Assembly (NCBI GenBank): GCA_030267565.1
Contig: BRXU01000013.1
Location: 1,094,001-1,158,000, forward strand
Origin: Pleodorina starrii
Taxonomy: Eukaryota; Chlorophyta; Chlorophyceae; Chlamydomonadales; Volvocaceae
Length of the DNA: 64,000 nucleotides
Direction of reading: 5' to 3'
Below, piece by piece: positions 36,201-47,200 of the stretch. Position 1 is the first letter of the stretch, and every line of letters starts with the position of its first letter. The notes under the pieces are model-generated. The model worked only from the letters and a program-made list of their open reading frames with translations, did no database searches and was not told the DNA's origin. The translations under genes and the position numbers were made by a program.

Positions 36201-38058
36201 GCCAGCCGATCCCGCCGCTGGCCCTGAGCTTGGAGGCGCGGCCGCGTCGCTCGGTGCCGAGGCATCGGCCCCTTCTGCGGAAGCCCCGGCAGCCTGTCCG
36301 CCGTTGGCTTCGTCAGAAGCACGGCCCTCAGTGAGCACCGACGTCGCGGGCGATTCGGCAGCCGTGGGGGCGGCAGCGGTAGCGGCTGCGGCGCCAGCGC
36401 CAGTGGTGAGCCTGAGGCTGGCCTGGAGGGCATCGCTGTACGCCGTCAGGAGGGCCGCGGTAGCGAACCATGCCTTCGGCAGAGTCGATGGCGCGGGGGA
36501 AGTGGCGGCGGGGTCGCCCTGCAGGATCTGCAGGATGTGGGTCAGGCCAGCCTGGGTCGCCTGCGGGCACCGGAACCATCAAGGCACATCATCAGACATT
36601 ACTGAGCCGATCTTCTGCAACGCCGACATCTTCTGCGGCGCCAACAGTTCAGCACGACCCACACATACACGGATAGGTTACAGGTGGCATGGATTGAAGT
36701 CCGTGCCAGCCGACACCAGCCGTGCCAGCCAACACCAGCCGTGCCAGCGGACACCAGCCGCGCAACACGCTGCACCAGCCTTCCTTTACAGCACTCCACT
36801 CTGCGTGAGACTTCTCAACGTCGCAAGAGAGCTGCGGCCCAATCAGCATGCTTGGCAGTGCCGTCCGCAGCTCGTACCTTCATCTCTGTACTGATATGGT
36901 TCAGCAGAATCCGAGCCAGCGTCGATATGTACGGCTCCGGTACCACGCGCATGACCTCCTTGGCGTGCGCGACCACATGCTTGTTACCCAGTAGCTTCAG
37001 GACTGAACCCTCCGTCGCCAGGGCGGGCGTGCTGCCGCCGCCGCCGGGCGTACCAGTGCCGGGGCTCAAGGCCGCGCCGCCACCCGGCGGCTTCATAGGC
37101 GCGGCGCCTCGTGGCGTGCTGGCGCCCGACGGCCCGGCAGCCGCGGCAGCAGGTGTGGCCGCGGGCGAGGTTGAGTCGGCCGTCTGTGCGTCGGGGAGCT
37201 CTCCGGGACCTGAGGGCTGGGGCGTGGCTGCAGAGCCGCCTGGCGCACCGCCAGCCGGCACCGGAGACGTCGCTGAGTTGTTGGCGCCCTTAGCTGCGTC
37301 CATGGGCGCCGGACTAGCGCGTGCGTTTGAGGCAGTGGGATTCTGGCCCACCGCGACGCCGTATGTGAGCGCCTGCAGCATCAGGGTGCACACGTGGCCG
37401 ACGGAGGCCCAAGTGGTGTAAAACGAGCTCCCGCCGCTGCCCAACACGCCGTGACTGGGCAGGCGCTTCTCGGCCAGCGCCAGCTCGTGGCGCAGCTTGC
37501 GCATGGACTCTTCCAGATCAGCCAGGTCCTGGACGCTGCTGGCCGTTGCCCGATTGGCGGCGTTTGCCCTGAGCACGGGCAGCGCCTGCGACGGGGAGGA
37601 GCGCAAGTTGAAAGGAAGCGGGCATCGAAGGCTAACGCGGAAGATGCAGGCAGAAGGGAATTGCTTGTGCTTAGAAGATACCAAAACGCGGTGGAGCGGC
37701 AGCGAAGAGAGAGTCCCGAGCCAGTTGAAGCACGGCAACGCAAAAGGTACACGAGGCCAAGGTGTGCACTGACCCGACACATTCCTCGCACGAGCCCGCT
37801 TTCGGAAAGCTCCTCCAAAAACGAAGGGTCGGCCCAGCCAGCAGACGACATCAGGCGTAGCAACCGGCTGGCCCAGTCCTCGGGCGGGGTTTCGGACCCC
37901 GCAAGCGCTGCGAGCTCGAACAGCACTGCATACTTGCGGCCAACGCGAGCCATCTTCGTTGTTCTATCTAGATCCTTGTCGTGGTCATCGGCCTCGGCCA
38001 CTCGGCTCGACATCTCTGGACCAACCACATAAGCCGTGTTCAGCGTTAGCGTGTCCAC
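30239..38058 (-). CDS. HECT-type E3 ubiquitin ligase with split C-lobe
   Basis: HECT ligases take ubiquitin from an E2 onto a C-terminal cysteine, then pass it to substrate. Eleven exons, all phase-consistent: 38058(?)-37774, 37585-36878, 36560-35495, 35255-35179, 34932-34892, 34615-34419, 34135-34023, 33824-33564, 33216-33031, 32666-32592, 32212-30239; about 1,660 residues. N-lobe landmarks in order: VNVRFEDEQEAEG, REWLSQIAADIF, GLFVRG, FAGRIVGLALRANVPLG, RRATLQDLQQIDPQ, VTDANKAEYVALLAHH, VVEEQ, FWQLVSEYSLEDRQRLLQ. The C-lobe begins FWTAMTHLPSGGFKALNQRL and ends LPQARTCFLQLNLPVYG to the stop, with the active-site Cys at 30335-30337. About 593 residues of Ala/Gly/Glu-rich sequence lie between these halves. 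The N-terminal ~700 residues are helical or low-complexity; PKAWFATAALLTAYSDALQ resembles the HUWE1/UPL1 region only loosely, so the subfamily is tentative. Further 5' exons above 38058 cannot be excluded. Confidence 0.9.
30359..32137 (-). other. Low-complexity insertion inside HECT C-lobe
   Basis: Part of the last HECT exon, 593 codons in frame, lying between the strand ending LNQRLQIMKL and the catalytic segment LLPQARTCF. Composition is dominated by Ala, Gly, Glu, Pro and Gln with an acidic patch (VESEDDEGMPYGDEDEE) and a UIM. No splice sites are needed to read through it and removing it would restore an ordinary C-lobe length. It could in principle be an unrecognised intron, but the open frame over 1.8 kb argues for coding. 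Confidence 0.75.
31487..31549 (-). other. Ubiquitin-interacting motif (UIM) in HECT insertion
   Basis: The translated segment DEDEEFQRQLEMALALSLQD fits the UIM pattern: an acidic cluster, a hydrophobic residue, then Ala and Ser four residues apart (A-L-A-L-S), followed by an acidic end. UIMs are short helices that bind ubiquitin. UIMs are known elsewhere in HUWE1/UPL1-type ligases; here it sits within the C-lobe insertion. Confidence 0.75.
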
Positions 38059-38541
38059 AGAGTGCTCGTGAATAGATGTGATGCACGCGTGGTTATCTTA
38101 CCGCGTCGCCATATCCAGGAAAGGACGTTGCGATCCGGCTATCCAAACTAAAGTGTTCAAGTCCCAACAAAAAACCTGGCAATTTTTATAGCTTCATGCT
38201 GTAGACTATGTTGCACAAACAGCTACACTAATGTGTTTCGCTGTTGGGCAAACTTCAACTGCTCACTGCTCAGCGTTGTAGCAAGGACGCCGATACGCAA
38301 GCGGCCCTAAAAAGTGTGTAAGCCTCGATTTACAGCAGTAGCCATCTGCGAAATGGGATCAAGCGGAGGTTTTTGAGGCACCGTGCACGGTACGGCATCG
38401 CACCTCGCCACGCGACCTCTTCCTCGTTTGGCAACTTCATCGCCCCAAACTCGCGATCAATTGTCGTTAAGGTTCGCGCCAGAAGCGAGTATGACAAGAG
38501 CAAAATGCGCTTGCCTTTCCAAGGCACGCGTCTCCTCGCAT

Positions 38542-38570
38542 GTTGGCAGTAACCGAAAGTTACTGCCAAC
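38542..38570. repeat. 12-bp perfect inverted repeat (hairpin)
   Basis: GTTGGCAGTAAC, a 5-nt spacer (CGAAA) and GTTACTGCCAAC form a perfect 12-bp stem. Function unknown; it lies about 0.5 kb upstream of the HECT start. Confidence 0.85.
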
Positions 38571-39002
38571 GTGCGGCTTCACAACAATATCTCTCCGCCA
38601 GACTACTCCTGCTCGTCCAGTGGGCTGTGGCACTGTACATAGGCTCGTTTCAAGTAGGCATCCGTGCCTATTTCCACCCGTGGAACTGCGCGGAACTACT
38701 GGGAACGCATATTTCAACGTGCAGCAGCCCCTGCCACGTGCATACACAATATGGGGCGAACAGCGCACCGCGCGTTTCTCCTGCCGCGGCGGACCTGACG
38801 CACCTGGGCCGCGCACAACCCCCTCTCACGCCCGCTCACGCAAGGTTACGGCCGCCCAACACGCCACACGTTCTCACCCTCACATTGAGAATTGCATCCG
38901 TGATGACACGGAGCCAAGACCTCTGACGAGACCATCGAGGTTGAGAACATCGTAATTGCCGCAGATAGTTCAGGGGATGGCAACCTGATACGTCAGGGCA
39001 AG

Positions 39003-39087
39003 CGATCGTTACAAGGGGGGCGAGCTGTCACACCGATCGCTAGCCGTACGTCGCTAGAAGGACTGTTCATCCTGCCCCAGGGGTGCC
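39003..39087 (+). repeat. Copy A of ~80-bp dispersed repeat
   Basis: Shares TTACAAGGGGG, CACACCG-TCGCTAGCCGTAC and GACTGTTCATCCT-CCCCAGGGG with 39822-39907. It contains the perfect inverted repeat AGCGATCG/CGATCGCT. Probably a fragment of the same mobile family as the foldback element. Confidence 0.7.
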
Positions 39088-39530
39088 CTGGGGGGTTCCC
39101 ATGGCTGGGTGCTGCCAACCCAGTACCTGTGAAGGAATGCAACCGCTGTGCCCCTGCAACATCACACGGGCGCTGCCGGTCCAGGTACCCTGCAAAAGCA
39201 GGACAACCCCTGACAACCCAACCCCAAACCAGAACGCGACTCGCGACCAAGCAACTGCGAAAACAGGACCGGAACTGAAACCGAGCACCACCAGCACGGC
39301 GACCCAGGCATTGCGCGCGCCGAGGCCAAACCTGGCCGCAGGACAATCTTCCTACCAGACGCCGCGACACGAGCTCGGCCACATGGCCAGAGCCCCTCTT
39401 AACCAAGAGCCGAACGCAGTGGCAGAAGACCCAGTCCTATTGGGTGGAGAAGGCCGGAATAATCCATCGTCTCCTTGACGCAGCGAACGCCCGCAACCCA
39501 GGACACCGCGGAGACGCACAGACACGGCAG

Positions 39531-39717
39531 CCAATATTCATGCCCAACTTCCTTTACTTCGCATCAATTCATTGGCTTGAAACTCGATTTAATGCAAGTT
39601 TAAATATCTTACAGTTCAGAGCAACTTAGGGTTTGTAACAGGGTGGCTGGTTTGCAGCAGGTCCGTCCTGGTTTGTAGCGCTTGTAGTCGTACTATTTTG
39701 GAAAATAGTACGGCACG
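39531..39717 (+). repeat. Left inverted-repeat arm of foldback element
   Basis: Aligns with the reverse complement of 40311-40446 over nearly its full length, apart from two insertions. Its inner end is the near-perfect palindrome around GTACTATTTT/AAAATAGTAC. Confidence 0.8.
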
Positions 39718-39821
39718 CATGCTCCAGCGCTGTTCCCGCGCACATAAAAGGTATTCACATAACTGCTTGGCCTTGTATCGGTTCGTTATATGTGCCCCAG
39801 CAGCCTTGGTCATTTAGGATG

Positions 39822-39907
39822 CGGAATTTACAAGGGGGACCGGTTTTCACACCGGTCGCTAGCCGTACAGGCTAGACAGACTGTTCATCCTACCCCAGGG
39901 GCACCCG
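39822..39907 (+). repeat. Copy B of ~80-bp dispersed repeat
   Basis: About three-quarters identical to 39003-39087 by eye, with compensating changes around a short stem (ACCGGT on both sides). It lies inside the foldback element. Confidence 0.7.
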
Positions 39908-39988
39908 CAAAGGGGTGCCAAACACAAAGCCACCAAGGCCCACCAGCACCAAGCCCGCACGACACACGAAGCGTGAAAGAGTCAGAGA

Positions 39989-40139
39989 CAAGGAGCGCCG
40001 ACCATGCTCCTAGAAAACAACACGCAAGTAGCTCCCAACCGAGCACCTGGACAGGAAGCGCCGACCATGCTCCTGGAAAACAACACGCAAGTAGCTCCCA
40101 ACCGAGCACCTGGACAGGAAGCGCCGACCATGCTCCTGG
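39989..40139 (+). repeat. 63-bp tandem repeat, about 2.4 copies
   Basis: Unit begins GCGCCGACCATGCTCCTGGA and ends GCACCTGGACAGGAA. Two full copies and a partial third differ at about one position. The unit is a multiple of three, giving short open frames, but nothing else supports coding. Confidence 0.9.
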
Positions 40140-40194
40140 TTCATCGCAAGGGTGCAGCCAAATCAGCACCCCGAGTCGCATCATGACAGCGCGA

Positions 40195-40290
40195 CCTGAC
40201 ATAACAGTCTGACCAGTTAGGCAGCTATTCATAAGTGGACATGACATAACAGTCTGAGTCATTTAGGCAGCTATTCAGAAGTGGACATGA
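40195..40290 (+). repeat. Two-copy ~57-bp tandem duplication
   Basis: GACATAACAGTCTGA and GGCAGCTATTCA-AAGTGGACATGAC are repeated once with a few differences. Part of the foldback element interior. Confidence 0.85.
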
Positions 40291-40310
40291 CCACGCAATT
40301 CTCTGAGCGT

Positions 40311-40446
40311 GCCGTACTATTTTCCAAAATAGTACGACCTACAAGCGCTACAAACCCTAAGTCGATCTGAATTGCAAGATATTTAAATCGAGTTTCAAGC
40401 CAATAAATCGATGCGAAATAAAGGGAAGTTGGTCATGAAAATTACT
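40311..40446 (-). repeat. Right inverted-repeat arm of foldback element
   Basis: Reverse complement of the left arm at 39531-39717, lacking about 10 bp and about 42 bp present there. The GTACTATTTT palindrome is at its inner edge. Confidence 0.8.
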
Positions 40447-40450
40447 TGGA

Positions 40451-40978
40451 CGGAGGCATGAAAACAGGGCGGCATGAAAATTAGACCCCGGATTAATTAA
40501 TCCACTGTTCGCTTTACTCCAGACGACTTGCTCGTCGAGATTTTACTACAGACGCCTATCATCTGAACAGCCGCGCATATTCAACACTGAAAACCAACTG
40601 ACGAAACTGAACGGCCCGAATAATCGAAAAACATCTTGTAAGGGTGTCACTACAAAAAAGTAGGTGTTGAAATGACTGACACCTCATGCAGCTCTAGCCC
40701 GACTAGCCGCTTGCGCCCCGCCATCGAGCACGTGTACTGCACCGAGAAGCGTGTTTTCCGGGTGCATCTGCGCGTGCATATTAGAGAAGGATCACTCCAA
40801 TGTGTGCCAATTTTCGCATAGCTCGCGTGCAAGGTCATAGTACACAATTCTACCTGTGCAGCTTCTCTCAAACTCTTTGTCACAGCGCTAGGCCGCAAGC
40901 CCTCATGCAAACAGATGCCAAATTCGAACTTACTTCGGTTCATGGGGTGAGGATAGGATTGGGGGCGAGTTCCAGGGT
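40451..40978. other. 5' flank of cyclase gene, no supported gene
   Basis: About 530 bp between the foldback element and the cyclase start codon. It presumably contains the promoter and 5' UTR. No canonical core element stands out and no open frame has family support. Confidence 0.4.
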
Positions 40979-43900
40979 ATGAAGCGGGCAGTCTTACTAT
41001 CGCTCCTCTTACTGGCTCTAACGGCGGCGTTTTCTTCGGCTCATGGAAGTTTTCGGGAGCTTACGGATGTGTCCGTCTATGCAAATGCGTATCACGACGT
41101 GGAGCTGGCGAAAGACTGTTATTTGGCCGGTGGTCGTTCCAGGTGCTCATTGCTCTCCCATCGCGCGGGCATTTGATTTGCGTGCTTGACAGCTTGCGTA
41201 TAATTCTTCGGGGAGCACAGCTGGTGGGCTGACATACGCTTGTCGTTGTGCATGTGTGGGACCTTTGCAGCTGCGTCAATTATACCAGAGTGAATGAAGA
41301 ATGCGTCAGCGACAATGTCAACACTGCATACACGGTAGGCAGCTCAACCTCGGGCGAGTTCTAGCGGCATCGTTCCTCATCAGGTGTAACCTAGGGTTAC
41401 GTGGTCGGCCTGGCCGTCACGAAAAGTCTCTCTGAGCCACTCTCTTGTGCAAGCCCGACAGCGTGCTGGCTACCTGAAATCAACGAGCGGATTTCCTAGA
41501 CGCTAGCTGGTGCGCTACGTGGCCTCTCCCCGCGCCATCCGCGGATGGGGCAAACGGGCGCCGTTCCATCAGGCCCCTCGGAACCCCCAATCCTCACACG
41601 CACGCCTTCCTCCTTCCTTCCCTCCCTTCTCCTACCTGCCAATCCGCACTGTTTCCACGATTCCCTCCCCATCCCCATCCCCTCCCGCGTCCCCATCCCA
41701 CCCCCGGCCCCTCCCCGGACCTCCGCCGCTCTCCCCGAACCTCCGCCGCCCCCGCCCCACCCTCCGGTCGCCTCCCCCGCCCCGTCCTCCCTCCCAACCC
41801 AGGTGCACTTCCTGCTGGGCCCTATGTACGGCGTCGACACGCTGCTCAACGACACGCTCCCCCCGCTCGCCGGCGGGGCAGCCGCGCGCTTCTACGTGCA
41901 GAACCGCACCGTGTGGGGCGACTCGCTGCTGGCCATGGCCCGCGGCCGCAACCACTTCTACGACGCACTGGTGCTGGACCCCGCGTTGGTCCCCGACATG
42001 GTCGCATCCGGCGCGCTCATGGACCTGGAGCCCTTCCTCCTGGCCGACAGCTGGCGCGGCCACTGGCCCGGCATCCTGTCGGCGCTGCGCTGGACGGTCG
42101 CCACCTCCCGCAACGTCATGCTGCCGCTGGGCGCCGCCGCCATAGTGCTCCACTACCGCGCCGATGTGCTGGCGGCGCACGGCCTGGCGGTGCCGCGCAC
42201 CTGGGAGCAGCTGCTGGCGGCGTCGCGGGTGGTGCATGAGCGGCCGGCGGGCCCGGAGGGGCGTCAGGACTCGGAGTTCTACGGCTTCTGCACCATGCCG
42301 TGCGCGTGCGGTGCGTGTGCGTGTGTGTATGGGAGGGGGGGCGTGGTGGGGCAGGAGGGGTGAAAAGGAAGATGCCGCAGCCAAGGGACGAAGACGGCGT
42401 TAGTGGGGGGCGGTGGTGAGGCGGTGGCTGAGCTGGGAGTGGGGAGGAAGAGGGATGCGCCGGGAGGCGGCGCTGGGGGAGGGGGCGGAGGGCGGAGTGC
42501 AGGGGTCGGGAGGCACTCGGCGATGTGGAGCGCCTCAATTGGGGTGCGAGGCTGTGGGCTGGGGGGGGGCTGGGCAGGGAGCGCGACCGTGCCGGGCTGC
42601 GGCATGCGGCATGCGGCGGCGCGGCGGGCAGGGGGTTTGGTGGTGGTGGCTGTGACGAGTGACCACCCGCCCCCGCCCGGCCACCCACCCCATCCCGCTG
42701 GTTGCTTCAACCAACCAGCACCAACGACGCATCGCACTCTTACAGTATACCCCCCACTGCCCCGCCCAGCTCCGCCCCGCCCCGCCCGACCACGCCTGCC
42801 GCGCCCCGTGCGTGTGCCCCTCTTCCTCTTCCTCTTCCTCTTGCTCGTCCAGGCTGCCATGCGGATGCCTACGAGCTGACGGCCCTGTGGGCGAGCTTCA
42901 TCCAGACTGCCGGGGCCCAGCAGGGGGTGAGCGGGCGGGGCGGAGCGGACAGGGAACCGCAGGGAGGGAACCAAGGCTACGTACGTTTGTGACGCGGGGA
43001 CGCGGGCGAGCTGGGAGCCGCCCACTTCCCGGCCTGTCCCGGCCGCTCGCTTGGGCCCCACACGCGGGCGTGTGGAGGACCGCATAGCCCTACCGAGCGG
43101 ACGTTGCCCGTTCCCGCGACGGCCCCCTCGGCCCCCCGTGCTGCCCCCCACCGTCACACACTCTTAACCCCCCTCTCCCTCGCGCTGCCCCCCCTCCCAC
43201 CCGTGGTCAGGCCTTTTTCCAGCCGGAGACCTTCACGCCGCTGGTCCACAACGAGGGCATGCGAGCCGCGCTGCTGTACTACCGACTGCTGGGGGAGTTT
43301 GCGCCGCCGCACCACCTCGCCAACGTCAGCTGCAGTACAGTGTACGGCACCGCGGGGGCGCTGTACAGCGCCGGCGCCTGCGCCTTCCAGCTGGCCCCGC
43401 ACCCAGTCCACAAGGCCAACTCGCTGCAGGCTCCGTCGGAGGCGGTACGGCACCACTCGCGCGTGACGTGGCTGCCTGGCGCGACTTCTGTGCTGGACAG
43501 AACCACGGGTCGGCTGGCGCCGTGCAGCCCAGCCACGTGCCCCTACGCTGAGGCGGTGCCGGCATGGCCGGGTGACGCGGAACTGGCGCAGGCGGTGCTG
43601 GAGGACAGGCACGCCAGCGCGCTGCCGCCGCCGCCGCCGGCGGCAGCGGCGGGCGGCGGCGGCGCCGCCGCCGCCGCCGGCGCCGTCCTGGCAAACATGG
43701 TGCCGGTGCTGGGTCTGAGTCCGGTGGCCTTGGGTGTCAACAACTTGACGAGTCTGCGGCAAAAGGCCCACACGTTGGACTGGCTGCGCCGGGTGACGCA
43801 CCCCGACACGGTGTGGCGGCTGGTGACGTCGCCGGCGACGCCGCTGGCGCCCTTCCGCTACGAGCACTTCAGCCCCTCCAATCTGGACCGCTGGACGGAC

Positions 43901-44186
43901 GCGGGGTACGACGCCGAAGAGGCGCGGTCGTACCTGGAGCTGTCGTACGGCGTGCTGACGCACCGCAACCTGCTGAGCTACCCCTGGTCTCTCCAGCGCA
44001 TGTTGTCGTACAGACAAGCGCTGCACCTCGCCGCCTACAACGTCTCAACCACTCCCGCCTCCGTGGATTTCATCATGGACGGCCTGGCGGCGACCCTGTC
44101 GGCGTCCTTTGGCCAAGACGCCTACGGCTACAACACCCTACGCCTGCAGTACCTCCGCTCGATAGGGCGGGGGGACCTGCTGGCGG

Positions 44187-44217
<31 letters not shown>

Positions 44218-47200
44218 GGAACGGCGCTACATCGTCGGCCGCGAGGCGCGGCCGAGCGGCGTGCCGACGCAGGGGCCCGGCGCGGCGGCGGGCGCGGCGG
44301 TGGGCGCGGTGGCGGCGGCGGGCCTGGCGGCGCTGGCGGTGTTTCTGTACCGGCGGTTGATGGTGGAGCGGGGCTGGGGGCGCAGCAAGGACCCAGGCGT
44401 GGGGCGCGAGACGACGCTGGTGGGGAGGGTGCTGCGTAGGGGGGTGCTGGCTGCCCCAGAGGGAGGGGGTTCGGCCGATCGGACCGCAGATCTGGGTCGC
44501 TGGCGCCATGTGCCTTGGCCGCGCTGGGCCTCTGGCGGGTCGGATGCGGAAAACGCCCCCGTAACGGTCCCGAGCTGGGCTTTCAAAAGTATCAGACTCC
44601 CGGCGGGCTGGACATCACACGTTCCAGCCAGCTCCTGGCCGCCATCGGCTGACTACAGGATGCGGCTGCTGCTGCTCACGCTTTGCGTTGAGGTTTGCCT
44701 GCCTACCTGTCCACATCCCAACCACATACCGTACTTGCCCACCTACCCACCTACCTACCCACATACTTGCCCACCCACCTGCCTGCCTGCCTGCCTGTCT
44801 GTCTGTCCGTTTGTTCGCAGGTTGTGACGGTGAGGTCAGCGCGGTCCGCAGCGGGGCTGACCAGTCGGGGGTCGCTGACCAGACGGGCGTTGTTGAGGGC
44901 GGAGGGCGGCTGTCGCCTCGCGGGGGGGGAGGGGCCCAGCGCCGCATCTCCGGCACTGCGGATGGACGCCCCCTGACGGCTCCCGTTGGTGTCATCTGCA
45001 GCAGCAGCGACGATAGGCCTGGCCACGCAGTGCAGCTGCCAGGGCCCCATCCGCAGCCGTCCTGCCCGTCTCGCGGCTTTGGGGCCTCCCCGCCAGACCC
45101 GCGCCCTTCGTGCGCCGTACTTGCCACGCACGCGCACGCGCGCCATCTCCCCAAAGAGAAACTGCCCGGCCTCCATTCGCGTCTTATCCGAACACCGAAT
45201 CCAAAATCAGCTGCTATCTGATGTATGTGAGGATCATGGACTTGGGCGCGGTGCGAAAGCTGCGGAGGAGGGCGGCCCCCTGGGATCTGGAGGCCGCCCC
45301 TATGCTCACTACTCCGCGCCTCCATCCCTCTCCACCCACTCGCAACCCGCCCCTATCGGTATATCTTTCACGGACTCTCCGCCCGCCCATCCCTTCCTGT
45401 TCCCAAACCCATCAAGTCCCGCCCCTCCCCACCGCCCCGCCGCACCGCTGCCCCTCGCTGCGTCGCGTTGCGACCTCCCCGCCTTCCGTCGCACCCCTAA
45501 TGCCACCAATGCGGTCGGCCGCCACCTCGTCGCCGCCACTCGCCACCTCGTCGCGCCACCCGCCATCGGTTGCCCGCCGCGTGTCCGCGCCCTGGTCCTG
45601 ATCAGGACATCGAAGCATCGACGGTGAGTAGCCCCCGGGTCGGGCGAGCTCGCGGGGCGACACACACACATACACACACATATACCCTTCCGAGGTCTGG
45701 ATCCCACTGCAACACCACCACCACCACACCCACAACAGCAACGCGTGAGATGCACGTGACGAACAACCTAGCGCGCGAGGGTGCTGTCTGCCGCGCCTCC
45801 ATGGTCATTTACTTCATGTCCTGGGACCGCTCCCGATCGGCCTCCTCCTCCGCCTCCTCCTCCTCCTCCTCCTCCTCAGGTGCTGTGGGAGGAGCTGGAC
45901 GCGCTGGTGATGGACGTGGCCCTCAGCCTGCACCACGACACAGTCCGCCGGGTCATCGCGCACTGGTCGGGCTACGAGTCCGTCACGGAAGGTGCGCCAC
46001 GGCGACTGGACGGCGGGGCGGGGCGGGGCGGGGCGGGGCGGGGCGGGGCGGGGCGGGGCGGGGCGCGGCACGCGGTGCGCGGCGCCCGGCCCACAGCGGC
46101 AGCCAGGCACAGTTTGGAGGACCGGGCCTCCTGGCCTCCTGGCCTCCTGGCGCCGCATGCCAGGGGAGCGCGCGCTGTCCAGGGGAAGTTGATGTGTTGT
46201 TGCGGTGGTGGTTTGGGTTGGGCTTGGGTTGGGTTGGATTGGGTGGAGCGGTTTTAGGCAGTGCCGCCCTGGTTGCGCTGGCGGCCATCCGTCTACCAGC
46301 TGACCAGGCTGCGCGGTGCGCCCCGCCCCGCCCCGCGCCGCGCTGCACACGGCCAAAGCCAAAGCCGCGCCCTGCGCACGCCCCGCCCCCTGCCCCCCGC
46401 GCCCCCCGCGTGCTTTTGCTGCGCTGTCATCTGCACGCAAACAGGCGACTCGTTCACGGTGGCGTTCCACAGCGCCGAGGCTGCGGTTGGGTTCTCTCTT
46501 CAGATGCAGTCGGAGCTGATGGAGCAGCCCTGGCCGCCCGAGGTACTCCACCACGACGCATGCAGGTACGCCACCAACCAGCCCCAGCCGCCGCCCCAGC
46601 CTCAACCAGCCCCAGTCGCCCGCGTGCAGATGCCCACGTGAGCAAGGCACCCCGGCATCGTAGCGTATCGTACCGTATCGTATCGTACAGTATCCTACCG
46701 TATCGTACCGTATCGTGTCGTACCGTATCTTGCCGTACCGTACCCTGCACACAACGTTGTTCGGTGGTCCTCCCGGTAAGACATCGCCCTCGCCCTCGCT
46801 GCGCTGTGCTGCGCTTCTCTCCTCCCTTGTTCATTATTTCTCCCAACACCTGCTGCCCACACAGGCCCATCTACGTGGTCGCCACGAAGCGCCTGCGTCG
46901 CCTGGCTGCCAAGGCCAGCAGGCCCAACACCGCCGGCGCGCTGGAGTCGCTGGATGCGGCGCAGGCCGCTGGCGGCGGCGCCGGGTGGGGCGGCTTCCGC
47001 CACGAGCGCGCCTCCGCCACCGGCGCCGCCTCCTTGCTGCCGCTGCCCACGCTGCGGACTTTCAGTCGGGCGGCGCGGCGGCTTGACATGCTGTCTGGCC
47101 TGTCGGCACACCTGAGGAGCAGCATTTCCTTCGTAACCCGCCCCGCCTCCAGGTCGCATTCCGCGGTGTCGAGCACGGCGGGGCCGCGCGGCGGCAGCCT

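Larger units (their letters stand above)
38059..39530. other. 5' flank of HECT gene, no supported gene
   Basis: Contains the HECT promoter region, a strong hairpin at 38542-38570 and the first copy of an ~80-bp dispersed repeat at 39003-39087. An upstream HECT exon is possible: ATGGCGACGCG followed by a GTAAGA donor is visible on the minus strand near 38105, but its phase does not fit the next exon. Confidence 0.4.
39531..40450. mobile_element. Foldback/MITE-like element with long inverted repeats
   Basis: About 920 bp bounded by inverted copies of an AT-rich sequence: left arm 39531-39717, right arm 40311-40446. Shared blocks include CGCAT-ATT-ATTGGCTTGAAA, CTCGATTTA, AATATCTT, CTTAGGGTTTGTA, GCGCTTGTAG and the palindrome GTACTATTTTGGAAAATAGT AC. 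The left arm has two extra segments (about 10 and 42 bp). The interior holds a 63-bp tandem repeat, a ~57-bp duplication and copy B of an 80-bp dispersed repeat. No transposase frame is seen, so it would be non-autonomous. Target-site duplications could not be identified with confidence. Confidence 0.75.

Noticed and set aside
38059..38110. Extra 5' HECT exon (ATGGCGACGCG then GTAAGA)
   Set aside because: The donor is good but its phase does not match the only nearby acceptor; left as a possibility, not annotated.
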